A DNA stretch of 64,000 nt from Nicotiana tabacum. Its lineage: Eukaryota; Streptophyta; Magnoliopsida; Solanales; Solanaceae. This document shows positions 34,875 to 45,660 of the stretch, piece after piece. Numbering within the stretch: the stretch's first letter is position 1; every line of letters begins with the position of its first letter. The DNA is taken from the NCBI RefSeq assembly GCF_000715075.1, contig NC_134080.1, forward strand, positions 36,374,758 through 36,438,757. The letters run 5' to 3'. The notes beneath the pieces were generated by a model. The model was not told where the DNA came from. It did no database searches and saw only the letters and a program-made list of their open reading frames with translations. Both the position numbers and the translations under genes were made by a program.

Positions 34875-37733
34875 TGTCACAACCCTAAAACCGACCCGGT
34901 CGTGATGGCGCCTATCGTGAAACTAGGTCAACCAACACAAATCCCTAATCTACCATTATTCCTTAAAAGTCATTTTAAGCCATTAATTAACAAAATCTCA
35001 TAATATAATTCCAAATAACCAGTGCGCAAATATAACATAAGCCCGACATTGGGGTGTCACAAGTCACGAGCAACTACAACTCTGTCTAAGTACAATAAAG
35101 TCTAAAACTGTCTAGAAGACAATACTAATAAAATCTAGGGAAGATATGAGGGAGAAGAACAGGCTGTGAACGCGATGCAACTACCTTGTCGACTCCAAGA
35201 CCTGCTGAATGAACGATCAATGCTCGCTATCAAGACCTGCCACTCCTGGATCTGCACAAAAAGTACAGGGAGTAATGTGAGGACGCCAAATCAGTAAGTA
35301 ATAAAATTAAATGAAAACTTAGCAGTAAGAAAACAGATAATTCCATGTTATAACACCACATCAAATACAATATATTTCCAAAATAGTACCGAAATCAATT
35401 ATCTCGTAAAACAACTCAGTTTTAGTAAAACCTTTTCTTTTAAAAACATCTTTCAATAGTTTCAAACAATGGATGAAATAGTGAGTAAAAATGATAGAAA
35501 TATAAACAGCCCCTCGGGCATAACATGTACCATAAACCGCCCCTCGGGCAAAATATCAATAGAACCAGCCCATCGGGCTACCTTACAACCACTCGTAATC
35601 AGCCCCTCGGGCAACAACATGAATCAACAACAGCCCCTCGGGAAACATCACATCACTTACACTGGGTACCCGCGCTCACTGGGGTGTTCAGACTCCGGAG
35701 GGGGTCCTACATCCCAAGTGCTATGACAAGCCATCTCGTGGCATAATAAATTAGGCCCTCAGCCTCTCATATATCACAAATCAGTACAACATGTTGCGGC
35801 GTGCAATCCGATCCCATGATATCCTCACAATACAGGCCCTTGGCCTCACTCAGTCAGAAACCTCTTAAGTCACTCGGGCAACAGTAAAACAGGATACTTA
35901 ACCCAAAATATCATTTAAAGTATCAAAACAGAGTAAATATGGCTTAGTTGTGAAATCAGTAAAATATAACATGACTGAGTACATATATTAAGTCAAAACA
36001 GTGAGGAATAGTAGTAAAATGCCCCTAAGGGTCCAAACAGTTGGTACGAGGCCCAAATATGGCATTCAGCCCAAAACATAATAATACTTTCCAAAATAGA
36101 ATAGTATCAAATAATTTTTAATCAAATACGCAACTTAATAGTTGTACGGGACGGACCAAGTCACAATCCCCAATGGTGCATGCCCCCACGCTCGTCATCT
36201 AGCGTGTGTGTCACCTCAAAGTAGCACAACGATGTGAAATCCGGGGTTTCATACCCTCAGGACAATATTTACAATTATTACTTACCTCAAACCGGTCAAA
36301 ACTCTAGCCCGCGATGCCCTTGCCTCTCGAATCAGCCTCCAAATGCTCCGAATCTACCAAAATCATTGTCACATCATTAATACACACTAAAGGAACAAAG
36401 CCCAAGTGAAAATAATCAAATTAACTCAAAAATCCCGAAATTGGCCAAACCCGACCCTGGACCCACATCCGGAATCCGATAAAATCACATCACTAGAATC
36501 CTTATCCTCCCACGAGTCCATACATACCAAAAACATTGAAATCAGACCTCAAATGGCCCCTCAAATCCCCACTCAAAGCTCTCCAAAACTCAAGCCCTAG
36601 CCTTCAATTTTAACCCTTAAATCCCTTTAATTTCATATATAATTAGTTAGAAATCACCATTGAATCGAGTATTGAGTTCAAAAACCTTACCTCCAATTGT
36701 TACCCCTTGAATCCCTCTTCAATTCCTCTCAAAAAGCTCCAAGTCCGAACACAAATGGTAGAGAAATGACCAAATTTCGTGAAGGCCTCTATTTATACTT
36801 TCTATCCAGCAAAACCGCACCTGTGGTACCAATGTCGCATTTGCGGTCTACACCTGCGGACAAATCTCCGCTTCTGCGAATTTTCATTAACCAACCAAGC
36901 TCTGCTTCTACGGTCGCCTAACCACACCTGCGGTCACGCATATGCGGGGACCTAGCCACACCTACGATTCCTCTGTGCACCTGGCTTCAAGACCACTCCT
37001 GCGAAGCTCGCACCTGCGGTCCCCAACCACAGGTGCGGATATGACAGAAGCAGCACGCCAGCTACATTTCCTCAAGTCTAAACTTTTCTGAAAACCATCC
37101 GAAATCATCCCGAGGCCCACGAGACTCCAACCAAAAATACGAATAAGTCACATACCACTATTCCAATTTATTCTAATCTTCGGAACACTCTAAACAACAC
37201 CGAAATACCAAATCACTCTCGGATTCAAGCCTAAGGATTTCCAAACTTCCAAATTCCGCAACCGATCCAAAAAACTATCAAACCTCATCCGAATGACCTT
37301 AAATTTTGTACACACATCAAAAATGATACAACGGACCTACTCTAATTTCTGGAATCCCATTCCGACCCTGATATCAAGATTTCCATTGTCGACCGAAAAA
37401 TGCCAAAATTCCAATTTTGCCAATTCAATCCTAAATCTTCCATGGACCTCCAAAATACATTTTGATCACGCTCCTAAGTCCCAAATCACCTAATGAAGCT
37501 ATACGAACCATTGGAATTCACATTCGGGACCTTTTACACATAAGTCAATATCCAATTGACTTTTCTAACTTAAGCTTACTCAAAAAAGACTAAGTGTCTC
37601 ATTCTTCTATAAAACCACTTCGAACCCAAACCAACCAATGCGATACGATGAAATACAGCTGAATAACATATAAATAAATAGAAATGGGGAAAACAGAGTG
37701 GTAACTCATGAAACGACCGGTCGGGTCTTTACA
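34875..37733 (-). repeat. 5' LTR of the Tekay-like element
   Basis: 2859 bp, aligned end to end with 26820-29682. It starts TGTCACAACCC and ends GTCTTTACA on the plus strand, followed by the duplicated atgct. Confidence 0.88.
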
Positions 37734-37738
37734 ATGCT

Positions 37739-38715
37739 ACAAGAGCTTGCTTCACAATGTTATTAGTGGCATTTTTCTTTTGAAGCATTTGTCAGGAACC
37801 GTGTTCCTCTTGGTTACTTTATCAGGGTTGTACTTGAAGTGTTCTTGCTTCAGGAGAGGACAATCTATTATAAAGTGCCTTGGCTTTCCACATTTATGAC
37901 AAAGGTCATAATTCTTTGGTCTGCTGGAACTGCCTCTCTTTGGTATCCCCCCATTCCTTCTGACCATTTTCTGAAATATTTTGGTTAGGTTAGCCATGTC
38001 ACAGTCCTCCTCACTTGAGTCATTGCCTTCAGCTTTGAGCACCAGGTTCTTTTCCTTCTTTGGCTCTCTTCTTTCACTGTCCTTCTTCTTTATTTCGTAA
38101 GTTTTAAGATTTCCAACCAACTTATATATAGTTAGGGCCTACAGATCCTTTGCTTTAGTAATGTCATTCACTTTACTCTCCCATGAACTAGGCAGAACAC
38201 TAAGAATTTTTCTCACGAGCTTGTTCCTAGGAATGATTTCACCGAGCGAGTGTAGCTCATTTATGATGGAAGTGAATCTTGTGTGCATGTCTTGAATAGA
38301 TTCATCGACTTTCATCCTGAAGAGCTCATACTCAGTGGTGAGCATATCAATCTTAGATTGCTTTACTTGAGTGGTCCCCTCATGTGCTATTTGCAAAGCT
38401 TCCCATATTTCCTTGGCGGATTGACAAGCTGAGATCCTGTTGTATTCATCAGGTCCTATGCCACATACCAAAATTTTCTTGGCTCGAAAAATTTTCTCCA
38501 CAACTTTCCTATCTGCATCGTTGTATTCTTTCCTAGTCTTTGGCGTTATTACTGGAGGGTCTCCGACCTTCTTTGTTGGGACATAAGGACCATCACATAT
38601 AACATCCCACAACTCAGAATCTTCTACCATGATAAAATCATGCATTCTTATCTTCCACCATCCATAGTATTTCCCATTGAACCTGGGTGGTCTATACGTA
38701 GCTGACCTTCTTCAA
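37739..38715 (-). pseudogene. Sirevirus gag N-terminal part, right of the gypsy insertion
   Basis: Near the start it reads RFNGKYYGWWKIRMHDF (about 38640-38700), then the gag domain (38139-38645, 168 codons open) with EYNRISACQSAKEIWEALQ, a stop at about 38137, and the basic linker plus an intact first CCHC knuckle (CHKCGKPRHFIIDC) in 37752-38120. Its continuation lies beyond the gypsy element at 26819. This N-terminal half is absent from the plus-strand copy. Confidence 0.82.
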
Positions 38716-38769
38716 AATTTGGATGAGCAGCCAGAAGGATCCTTTCTAGGTGTTATCCTGATAGAAAGA

Positions 38770-38787
38770 ACCTGCTCTGATATCAAT
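38770..38787 (-). other. Sirevirus primer-binding site
   Basis: On the minus strand attgatatcagagcaggt follows the 5' LTR end. It has the tRNA-iMet-type core (gatatcagagc). Confidence 0.75.
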
Positions 38788-38871
38788 TGATAGAATATAT
38801 GAGTCCAATATAGAGACCAGGTTCTCTATGAGTTTCTACTAAGAATGCTAATAAAACAGTAAGCAAATAAG

Positions 38872-39503
38872 CAGCCGTGTTTGATCGTCGCGTACATGCT
38901 CCGTTACAGCTTCGTTCATGCGCCAATCAATTGACAGTGAAGCAGAGAAGGAAGAGTTTTGATCACCGTGTGGGTAGTCTCTATTAGGGTTTCCGTTTCA
39001 TGTGCACTAAAAAGGAAGGAAGACTGGTGCGACTATAGTAATGCCAAGCATACGAGCAAAGGACTCTACCTACCCCATACTAACGAATGAAAGAAGCTCA
39101 TCGCGGATGATAGGATAAGCGATAGCGGTTCCATTCTTGCTCTTCCTATTCCATACCATAAACAGACACCTTTGATTCATCGACATTGGCGCTAGAGGCT
39201 CTACCCCCACCCACCAGCCCTTTATGGAGTTAGCGGACCAACCTAAGCTGCGCAGGAAAAGCCCAAAGCCAATCCCAGGGAACAGTTAAGCTTCAATCGG
39301 TCTTTCTGTCCAGGTGGAGGTAGTCCGCATATTCACAGACATGTCTACTTCACCGAGCCTCTCTCCGAGACAGTGCCCAGATCGTTACGCCTCTCGTTCT
39401 CAGGAAGGTCAGAACAGAAAATCCTTCAAGCCCCAAAGCAGATACGCTTTCAGTTACCTTTCCTTTCGCGAATTCGTCTTCCTTTACTGTAAAGTGAAGG
39501 GAG
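38872..39503. other. Organellar DNA insert (NUMT/NUPT-like) inside the LTR
   Basis: LTR homology stops after 'aagcaaataag' and resumes at 'tttttacgtggaaaaat', with only about 8 LTR bases lost. The 632-bp insert is more GC-rich than its surroundings and contains a large-subunit rRNA fragment (39239-39396). The remaining sequence is not continuous rRNA, which favours rearranged mitochondrial DNA over plastid DNA, but I cannot exclude plastid. Confidence 0.75.
39239..39396 (-). pseudogene. Fragment of organellar 23S/26S rRNA gene
   Basis: On the minus strand this contains the universally conserved large-subunit rRNA strings ggcgtaacgatctgggcact, gtctcggagagaggctcgg, gacatgtctgtgaa and ggactacctccacctggaca, then cctgggattggctttggg. 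It is about 160 bp and is therefore a relic, not a gene. Confidence 0.82.
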
Positions 39504-40316
39504 TTTTTACGTGGAAAAATCTCTGCTCAAGGGGATAAAAAAATCACGACCTACACTAGTAGAATTTCAACTTCACTATGAGCAACTTTAGATTGCAACC
39601 TATGCAATCTAGGAATTAAACTCTTAATCCCTTACTAACTTGTAATACACCTATTACAAGCCACTTTGCAATACACCTATTACAAAGACTTTAACTCATG
39701 ACTAATTCTAGTCACGACACAAACACTAAGGGTTTATGGTTTTGCAGGAGGTTCCTAAGTAACGCTTCTAGATAAGCAAAGTAGGAATTTCAATGAAGAA
39801 CAATCACAAAGTTACAACTCAACTAAGGACATACAAAATACTAGCTCTAGGAACTGGTCTGTAGTAGTGTTAAACTTTGTTCTTGATGCACTTGAGAGTT
39901 GAATGCTTGAATGTTAGATGCTTGAATGCTTGAATGAATTATCAATGTGTTCAAGTAATGTTTTGTTGTAATGCACTTTGTTAATACAACATAGAAGACA
40001 TCACTTGAATGATGTAATCACTTGGTAGGTCAAATGAGAAGTGACTGTAGAACTGTGCTACATCGTTTTTATGTACAGTGTAGGCAGTCAATTTCTAGCT
40101 GTAGACAGTTGACTTCGTACTGCTGTTAGGGAAACACAAGGGTATCAGGTCCTTATGTTGATTCTCTATCTTCTGAAGTTGAGCAGTTCACATTAGCTGG
40201 AATCCGTTGATTTGAGTTGTGTACCAAGTGTGTCAGGTTCCTTATCTGGTTCTTTGACACTAAGTTTGTTAGATCATCAAAACATAATGCTAAGGCATTG
40301 TAAACTCATCAACAAT

Positions 40317-40552
40317 ACTGTCTGAGATTTTTTCACTGACTATGTTCCACGTAAACTTAGTTTATCTCTAACTTTTTTTCTAATTACTCGCCGTTGGACT
40401 CGGTAATACATTGAAAGATTAGAAGAACATATTTTAGAGTTTACTTTTTAGAAGGATATGAGGACAAATATCTAAAATTTGCTTATTCTAGCAAGAGGTC
40501 TCCACAAATTTTGGAAGGAAAAGATTAACTTCTTGTTGTTCAAAATGGTATT
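40317..40552. other. Intergenic segment without visible features
   Basis: AT-rich single-copy-looking DNA between the Sirevirus and the SINE. Nothing recognised. Confidence 0.4.
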
Positions 40553-40572
40553 GGAATGGAAGCTCAATACAA

Positions 40573-40676
40573 CAACAACAACAACCCAGTAAGATAAAGG
40601 GTCTATGGAGGATAATGTATACGCAGACCTTACCCCTACCCTGATGGAATAAAGAGGTTTTTTCGATAGACCCTCG
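40573..40676 (-). mobile_element. 5'-truncated TS-type SINE with target duplication
   Basis: On the minus strand the 3' end is a run of TTG repeats after 'ttactgg', preceded by the conserved gagggtct...taggggtaaggtctgcgta body of Solanaceae TS elements. It is flanked by 20-bp near-identical direct repeats (40553-40572 and 40677-40696, one mismatch) built on ggaatggaagctcaata. The tRNA-like head is missing. Confidence 0.82.
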
Positions 40677-40829
40677 GGAATGGAAACTCAATACAATTCA
40701 AAAATGTATAACTTCTTATTCTTTGTAGTAGTTGGTATTATGTCTACTTTGAATATTAAAATTTGTAAGGTCCATGGTTCTTTGGTTAATTTTAACTTGA
40801 TAAGTTTTCTTTTGTTTAGGAGGCATAGT

Positions 40830-41454
40830 TGTTCGACCAGAAAGTATGAGACCTTTTGTTAAACTAATTGAATAGGAAAATAGAGGCAAATACAAACCAA
40901 AGATAATTAACTCTAGATCCATAAATGCTAAGTAAGAAAAGTTGGCTAAGGTTAAGCTCATGAACTCACAAGATAACGGAAAGAGTCAAATTAATATGAT
41001 GAGCTTACATTCATTCTCGACATCGTTACTCTATAATGTAAAATAATGAAGAAGGAAAGAATTCACCATAAACGGCCATGGGGTATATCTTTGTTTATTC
41101 CATAACAATGGTTACAGAGAAAAATGAATGGCCAGGTTCAGATCCTTCTTTTATTAGTGAAGAAGTGTGTGATTTTTGTCCCCCCCCTTCTTCGTTCTAT
41201 CACCTAATATATATACTAGTATTCTCTTTTACACAACGGTTATTAGCCAGAGTATCTAAATCATTTAACTGTTTTACAGATTGACCTTCTGAAATGTCGT
41301 AGCATCCAATTCATCGTACAAGCATTCTAAGTACACGACCTCGGCCGTTGCCGAGGTGCTCGTTGCTATAACATTGTATGAATACGATTTCGGCCCAAGT
41401 GACTGCCATTTCTTTTTACGTAGATTCTTGTTTGGTCAGATTTCGACCCATACA
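40830..41454 (-). repeat. 3' LTR of the Tat-like element
   Basis: 625 bp, homologous to 47052-47679, with about 8 differences in the first 105 aligned bases. Confidence 0.85.
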
Positions 41455-41915
41455 GATAGTCCATCCGCCTATTGGGGTCGTCTTTTGGCGAGCTCGATGG
41501 GCAGACTCTGTAAATTCGAAAGTTGTGAAAAATCTGAGCACTTTGGGCGATGGGCGAGTACTATGTGGCGAGGTAGTGACGTGAACTTTCGAGAGCCGCA
41601 TCAGACCGTCACGTCAATTCAGGGTGTCATTAAAACTCCTCATGCTTTATTATGGCGCACATTTTCTATGTATCGCATTGTTTCTCGTGCCCTTTCCTTT
41701 TCAAAATGGCAGCATTTGGTTTTCCCGCTCAAGGTATTTATATCCCTATAAATAGGGGAAAATCTTACATTTGAATGATGTGCTTCCCAATCGCTCAAGA
41801 AAGACTTGCAGCTTTTCTTCTTCTCCTTCAGTTTCTCACATTTCCCTTTGTTAAAAATTCTTGTGACCGCTAACTTTTTCCTTTATCATTCCCGATTTTC
41901 GCAACCAAAGAAGAG
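41455..41915. other. Leader region of the antisense accessory ORF
   Basis: Lies between the 3' LTR and the ATG at 41916 on the plus strand. A TATA-like 'ttatatccctataaatagggg' string (about 41740-41760) is followed by pyrimidine-rich sequence, which resembles a plant promoter and leader for the plus-strand ORF. Confidence 0.45.
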
Positions 41916-44686
41916 ATGGCTAGTGCATCCTCCAACCTTATAGAGCCGTTGGTGCCCCGGTACCGAAAAACAATATTCCCCCACTCGAAAAGGGAGTGGC
42001 TATGGTGGGGGATGAAAGTTTCCTGATGGTGGATGAAGTGGTCCCCCGCCTAGGGAAGGCAAGGACCGACTTCAAGAGCCCTGCTGAGGATGCGTTTGAA
42101 CCTATTATTTCTATGATGGATGCCGCAACGCTCACGACGTTTAAAACCAAATGGAGAATCCCCGATCACATTAAACTGGTTTTGGCTTGTCGTGACATAG
42201 TGAATATACACCGCCCAAGCTACTGCGCATTTTATGCATATCCAAGTATCATCGGATACATGATTCCCCTTCCTTTCTTGGAGATGGACTTATGCCGCTT
42301 CTATGAAGTGCGTCCGGCTCAATTCTCTCCGTACATATACAAGCTCTTCCTTATGCTCATCAAGTACTCGGAGCTGGTCGATCGAGGAATTTCTCTACAA
42401 CACATGCTTCACCTCTTCGCCCCCCATTTTTATAGGGGTACGATGATTCACATGTGTCTATGAGGAACCAAGGGTTTGGTGGTGAAGATGAATGACAAGG
42501 CAAATCATCGCTTTTGGGAGAACTTCTTCTACGTTTGAAAAGAGCACGTGGTATCGAACCCTGCGGGGTTTCCTGAGACGTGGAATTTCACCTGTATGTC
42601 TTCCTTTCTTTTTATTTTTTTCTTACGATGGTTGTTGGTCATCTCCCTTTAATGACCTCGTCGAGTGTTCGCCGATTTTTTTGTTTTTTTGCAGCCAAGA
42701 GAGTACTTCCTCCACAAGTTGCTAATATTTGGGAGTAGGTGAGCTCGATTCTGCCCCACACGATGGGGATTCGCGAATGGGCAACTTTTCACGAGAGGCT
42801 TGGGCGCAAACCTTCCGCTGGTGAGTTGGCTTGTTTCAGCCTTAGTTGTTTTGTTCTTTGCTCCGTATTTTCCTTTACCTTATATCTTCATTTGGTTGAA
42901 TTTCTCTCATTGGCAGGTCGAAGGGGAGCGCGAAGGGAAAGGGCTCCTGTGCTTGCTTTTCGTCAGTCGGCTTCTTCTACCAGGCACATACCAGTGGTGG
43001 CTGTGGATGAGGGCGTCCAAAGTCTAGCTATTACGCGGACCGCGTCTGCGTCCGAACATGTTCGTTCGAAGGTTGCTCTTCTGTCGGACACTCCGGTCCC
43101 CACAGTTCATTCAACGAACGAACCTTCTCATGATGGTGGCCAAGAGGCCCCGTCAAAGAGGCGGAGGGTAATGTCGGAGGGGGCTTCTTTGATTGAAATG
43201 CCCTCGAGGGGTAACCCTATTTCGGTGGTGTCTAAAGTCGGCAGTGATGCCAGCTTGGGCGTAGAGGCAATACCTATTTCAATCATGGAAGAGGCTATTA
43301 TGGCAGGGGACAGAGTTTGGATGTCGCCACAATTGTTTCGAGTGGTCCATCGACGTCTCGGCAGGGCCGCGCCCCCTCTTCGGCTAATGAGAGGTTGAAG
43401 GGCGTAGTGGTAGATGACTTTGAATCTGATTCTAATATTGATCCTAAGGATATGAAGATGCTCGAGGAAGGTTTTACCAGGGTCGATGTGAGGGTGGAAG
43501 GTCCTTCTTGTGTGCTTGAAGTTCCATCGGACTTTAATCTATTGGAGGACACAGTGGACTTGGTGCCCCAATTTGACCTTTTGTGCTCCGACACCGAGAG
43601 CAGGTCTCTTCGGGAGATTAGCGATTTCGGTTTGTCACGTGGTGTGGCTGGGATGGCCTTGAGGGTGAGTTTCCTTTTGCTATTTTCGTTGTTTTGTGCA
43701 ATTTGCTTTCGCTGATCCTTCCTTTTTTAGACTTACATGGTGGAGATCGAGAGTGCTCATCGGGCTGAGACGCGGGTTGATGCCTTTCTGAAAATAGCCA
43801 TGAAGTATTGCCGGTATCGCGACAGGTGTTTTAAGATGCACACGCAGCTTAGGGCGGGCGGTAATGCTCAATCCATCAGGGAGGAGTTGGAGAAGAGGGA
43901 CGAGGATCTGATGTGGTCTATCCGCAGATATAGCGAGCTCGAGGGGCTGCTTAGGGTCAAAGCCGAGGAGCTCAAGTTGGGCAAAGGGGTTGCGGCAGAA
44001 TGCGAGGATCTTTAGGCGAAGGTATTGTCTTTGCGAGCCGAGCTTGAGCAGAATGCCACTAGAGTTGCATATCTAAGTGCAGAGTGGACGGAGAAGGTGT
44101 CAGAGCTAGAAAAGAAGGTGGCCGAGTCAGAGAGGGTTGAGGGAGCCCGAGTGGCGGCTTTAGCGAGGGTAGCGACGCTGGAAGACACTATCTGCGTCCT
44201 TAGGTCTGAACGGGAAGCCGAGAGGGCAACGACCACACTGAGGGAGGCAAGGCTCGAGTAGCGGATTGGTGAGCTCAAGCGAGGTACCTCGAACCTAGGA
44301 GACCAAGTTGTGGCTCTCGAGGCCGAGAAGGCACAACTGTTGGCTCAGACCCATATTCACCCCCCCCAAGAATCTGCCTCTATTGTTGTCCCCCTCCATT
44401 TGCACAAGATATGGGTCCATGTTGAGGCCCAAAGAGATATATACAAGGGTTTGTGGGTGGCGAGGAGCTTCTTGAGGCCATTTTTGAAGATGCTCGGGTT
44501 AAGGCACGCGAAGTTCGTCTTGCTTGTGGCTATGACCCTGCAACACTGGAGGCTGGCAGAGATGCTGAGGTCGAGGACAAGCTTACTTCCGATGATGACG
44601 ATGTTGGAGGGGGCGATGGTGGAGACGAAGCGGCCGGACCGAGCGTGAAGGGAGGTGGTGGTGTGGATAGTGATGATGCTGAGTGA
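41916..44686 (+). pseudogene. Antisense accessory ORF: putative gypsy-type transposon protein, apparently four exons
   Basis: ATG at 41916. After a small frameshift near 41957 the frame runs through 41996-42463, with the globular domain (YPSIIGYMIPLPFLEMDLC, FYEVRPAQFSPYIYKLFL, HLFAPHFYRGTM) typical of plant proteins called putative gypsy-type transposon (PF04195-like, from memory). Candidate introns with GT...AG: about 42586-42694, 42820-42916 and 43664-43731. Joining across them keeps the flanking frames. The C-terminal half is coiled coil (43737-44350) with an acidic tail ending at 44686. Stops (for example near 42465, 42535, 42734, 44013 and 44259) and a frameshift near 43300 show decay. 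It runs against the direction of the host LTR element. Confidence 0.65.
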
Positions 44687-44879
44687 AACCTTTGTGCATT
44701 TAATTTGTCCTTTTGTACTTAGTTTAGTTTTTTTGTACTTGGTTGGCTAGGTGGGCCCACATTTTTTGGCCCTTTGTAAGATACTTATCTTTTCTTTGAA
44801 TGAAATAGTCGGCTCGTCTTTGTTTGTATATTTTTGGCTTTCCTTTCTCTTTTCCTTTTCGAATTTCTCAAATTCTCGC

Positions 44880-45660
44880 AATAAGTCCCCGACTTCTGGT
44901 AGTTGATTTGAGTGGGATCGAATTCGACATGCTAATTTGAACATGACTTTGTTAACCCGGGCAGGGTCGAAATTTGTCTTGCAAATTTGAGCAAAGTCCA
45001 TTTGGATTTGTTAATTCGATCAAGGTCGAATTTTGTCTTGCCAGTTTGAGCGAAGTCACTTTTGACTTGTTAATTCGAGCAAGGTAGAATTTTGTCTCGC
45101 CAACTTGGGCAGGGTCAGATTTGGCTTGTAGACTCGAGCAAGGTCGAATTTTGACTCGCCAACTTGGGCGGAGTCAGTTTTGACTCGTAAATTTGAGTAT
45201 GGTCGAATTCTAACTTGCCAACTTGGGCGGAGTCAGTTTTGACTTGTAAATTCGAGAGAGGTCGAATCTTGCCTTGTAGATTCGAGCGAGGTTGAATTTT
45301 TCCTTCGCTTGGCGATGGTCGGGAGCCGCATTAGTGTGAAATCGGATGAGTTCGGGTGAGGTCAAACGTAGAATTATTAATTCGAACAAGGTCGAATTTT
45401 ACTTTCGCTTGGTGATGGCCGGGGGCGCATGGGTGTAAATTCGAACAAGGTCGAATTGTGACCCATGATGAGTTCGAGCAAGGTTGTTGACTTGTTAATT
45501 CGAACGAGGTCGACGTTTACTTTCGCTTGGCGATGGCCGAGGGCAGCATGGGTGTGAATTCGAACGAGGTCGAATTGTGACCCGTGATGAGTTCGAGCAA
45601 GGTCGAACGTTGACTTGTTAATTCGAAGAGGCCGAATTTTAATTTTGCTTGGCGATGTGG
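44880..45660. repeat. Tandem repeat of 'ttcgagcaaggtcgaattttg' type
   Basis: About twelve degenerate units of about 45-100 bp. The first half has short units (ttaattcgagcaaggtcgaattttgtcttgccaa). The second half has longer ones containing ttcgcttggcgatggccgggg. It lies downstream of the accessory ORF inside the Tat-like element. Confidence 0.75.

Larger units (their letters stand above)
26820..37733 (-). mobile_element. Complete Tekay/Del-like Ty3-gypsy chromovirus, minus strand
   Basis: 10.9 kb, with LTRs of about 2.86 kb (26820-29682 and 34875-37733), TGT...ACA ends and a perfect 5-bp duplication (atgct). The primer site next to the right LTR and the polypurine tract next to the left LTR place it on the minus strand. 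Gag, protease, RT, RNase H, integrase and a C-terminal chromodomain-like region follow in gypsy order. Long LTRs and the chromodomain suggest the Tekay/Del clade. The coding region has many stops. The LTRs differ at about 6 of the first 97 aligned bases, so the insertion is not recent. Confidence 0.88.
19272..40311 (-). mobile_element. Sirevirus-type copia retrotransposon, minus strand, interrupted by a gypsy element
   Basis: Same family as 2076-11557 but inverted. On the minus strand the order is 5' LTR (38788-40311, with an organellar insert), tRNA-iMet-type primer site, gag, protease-integrase, RT-RNase H, accessory ORF, polypurine cluster, and 169 bp of 3' LTR. Without the nested gypsy element (26820-37733) and the organellar insert it is about 9.5 kb. 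The 3' LTR is truncated, so no target duplication can be tested. The base string after the 5' LTR is acaat (40312-40316). Stops and frameshifts are present but fewer than in the plus-strand copy. Confidence 0.85.
38788..40311 (-). repeat. 5' LTR of the minus-strand Sirevirus (with insert)
   Basis: Ends TGATAG at 38788 and CATCA at 40311 on the plus strand. Without the foreign block 38872-39503 it is about 890 bp and aligns with the LTRs at 2076 and 10595. It keeps the conserved hairpins ctttgcaat...attacaaag (39664-39687) and cttgtaat...attacaag (39639-39660). Confidence 0.82.
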
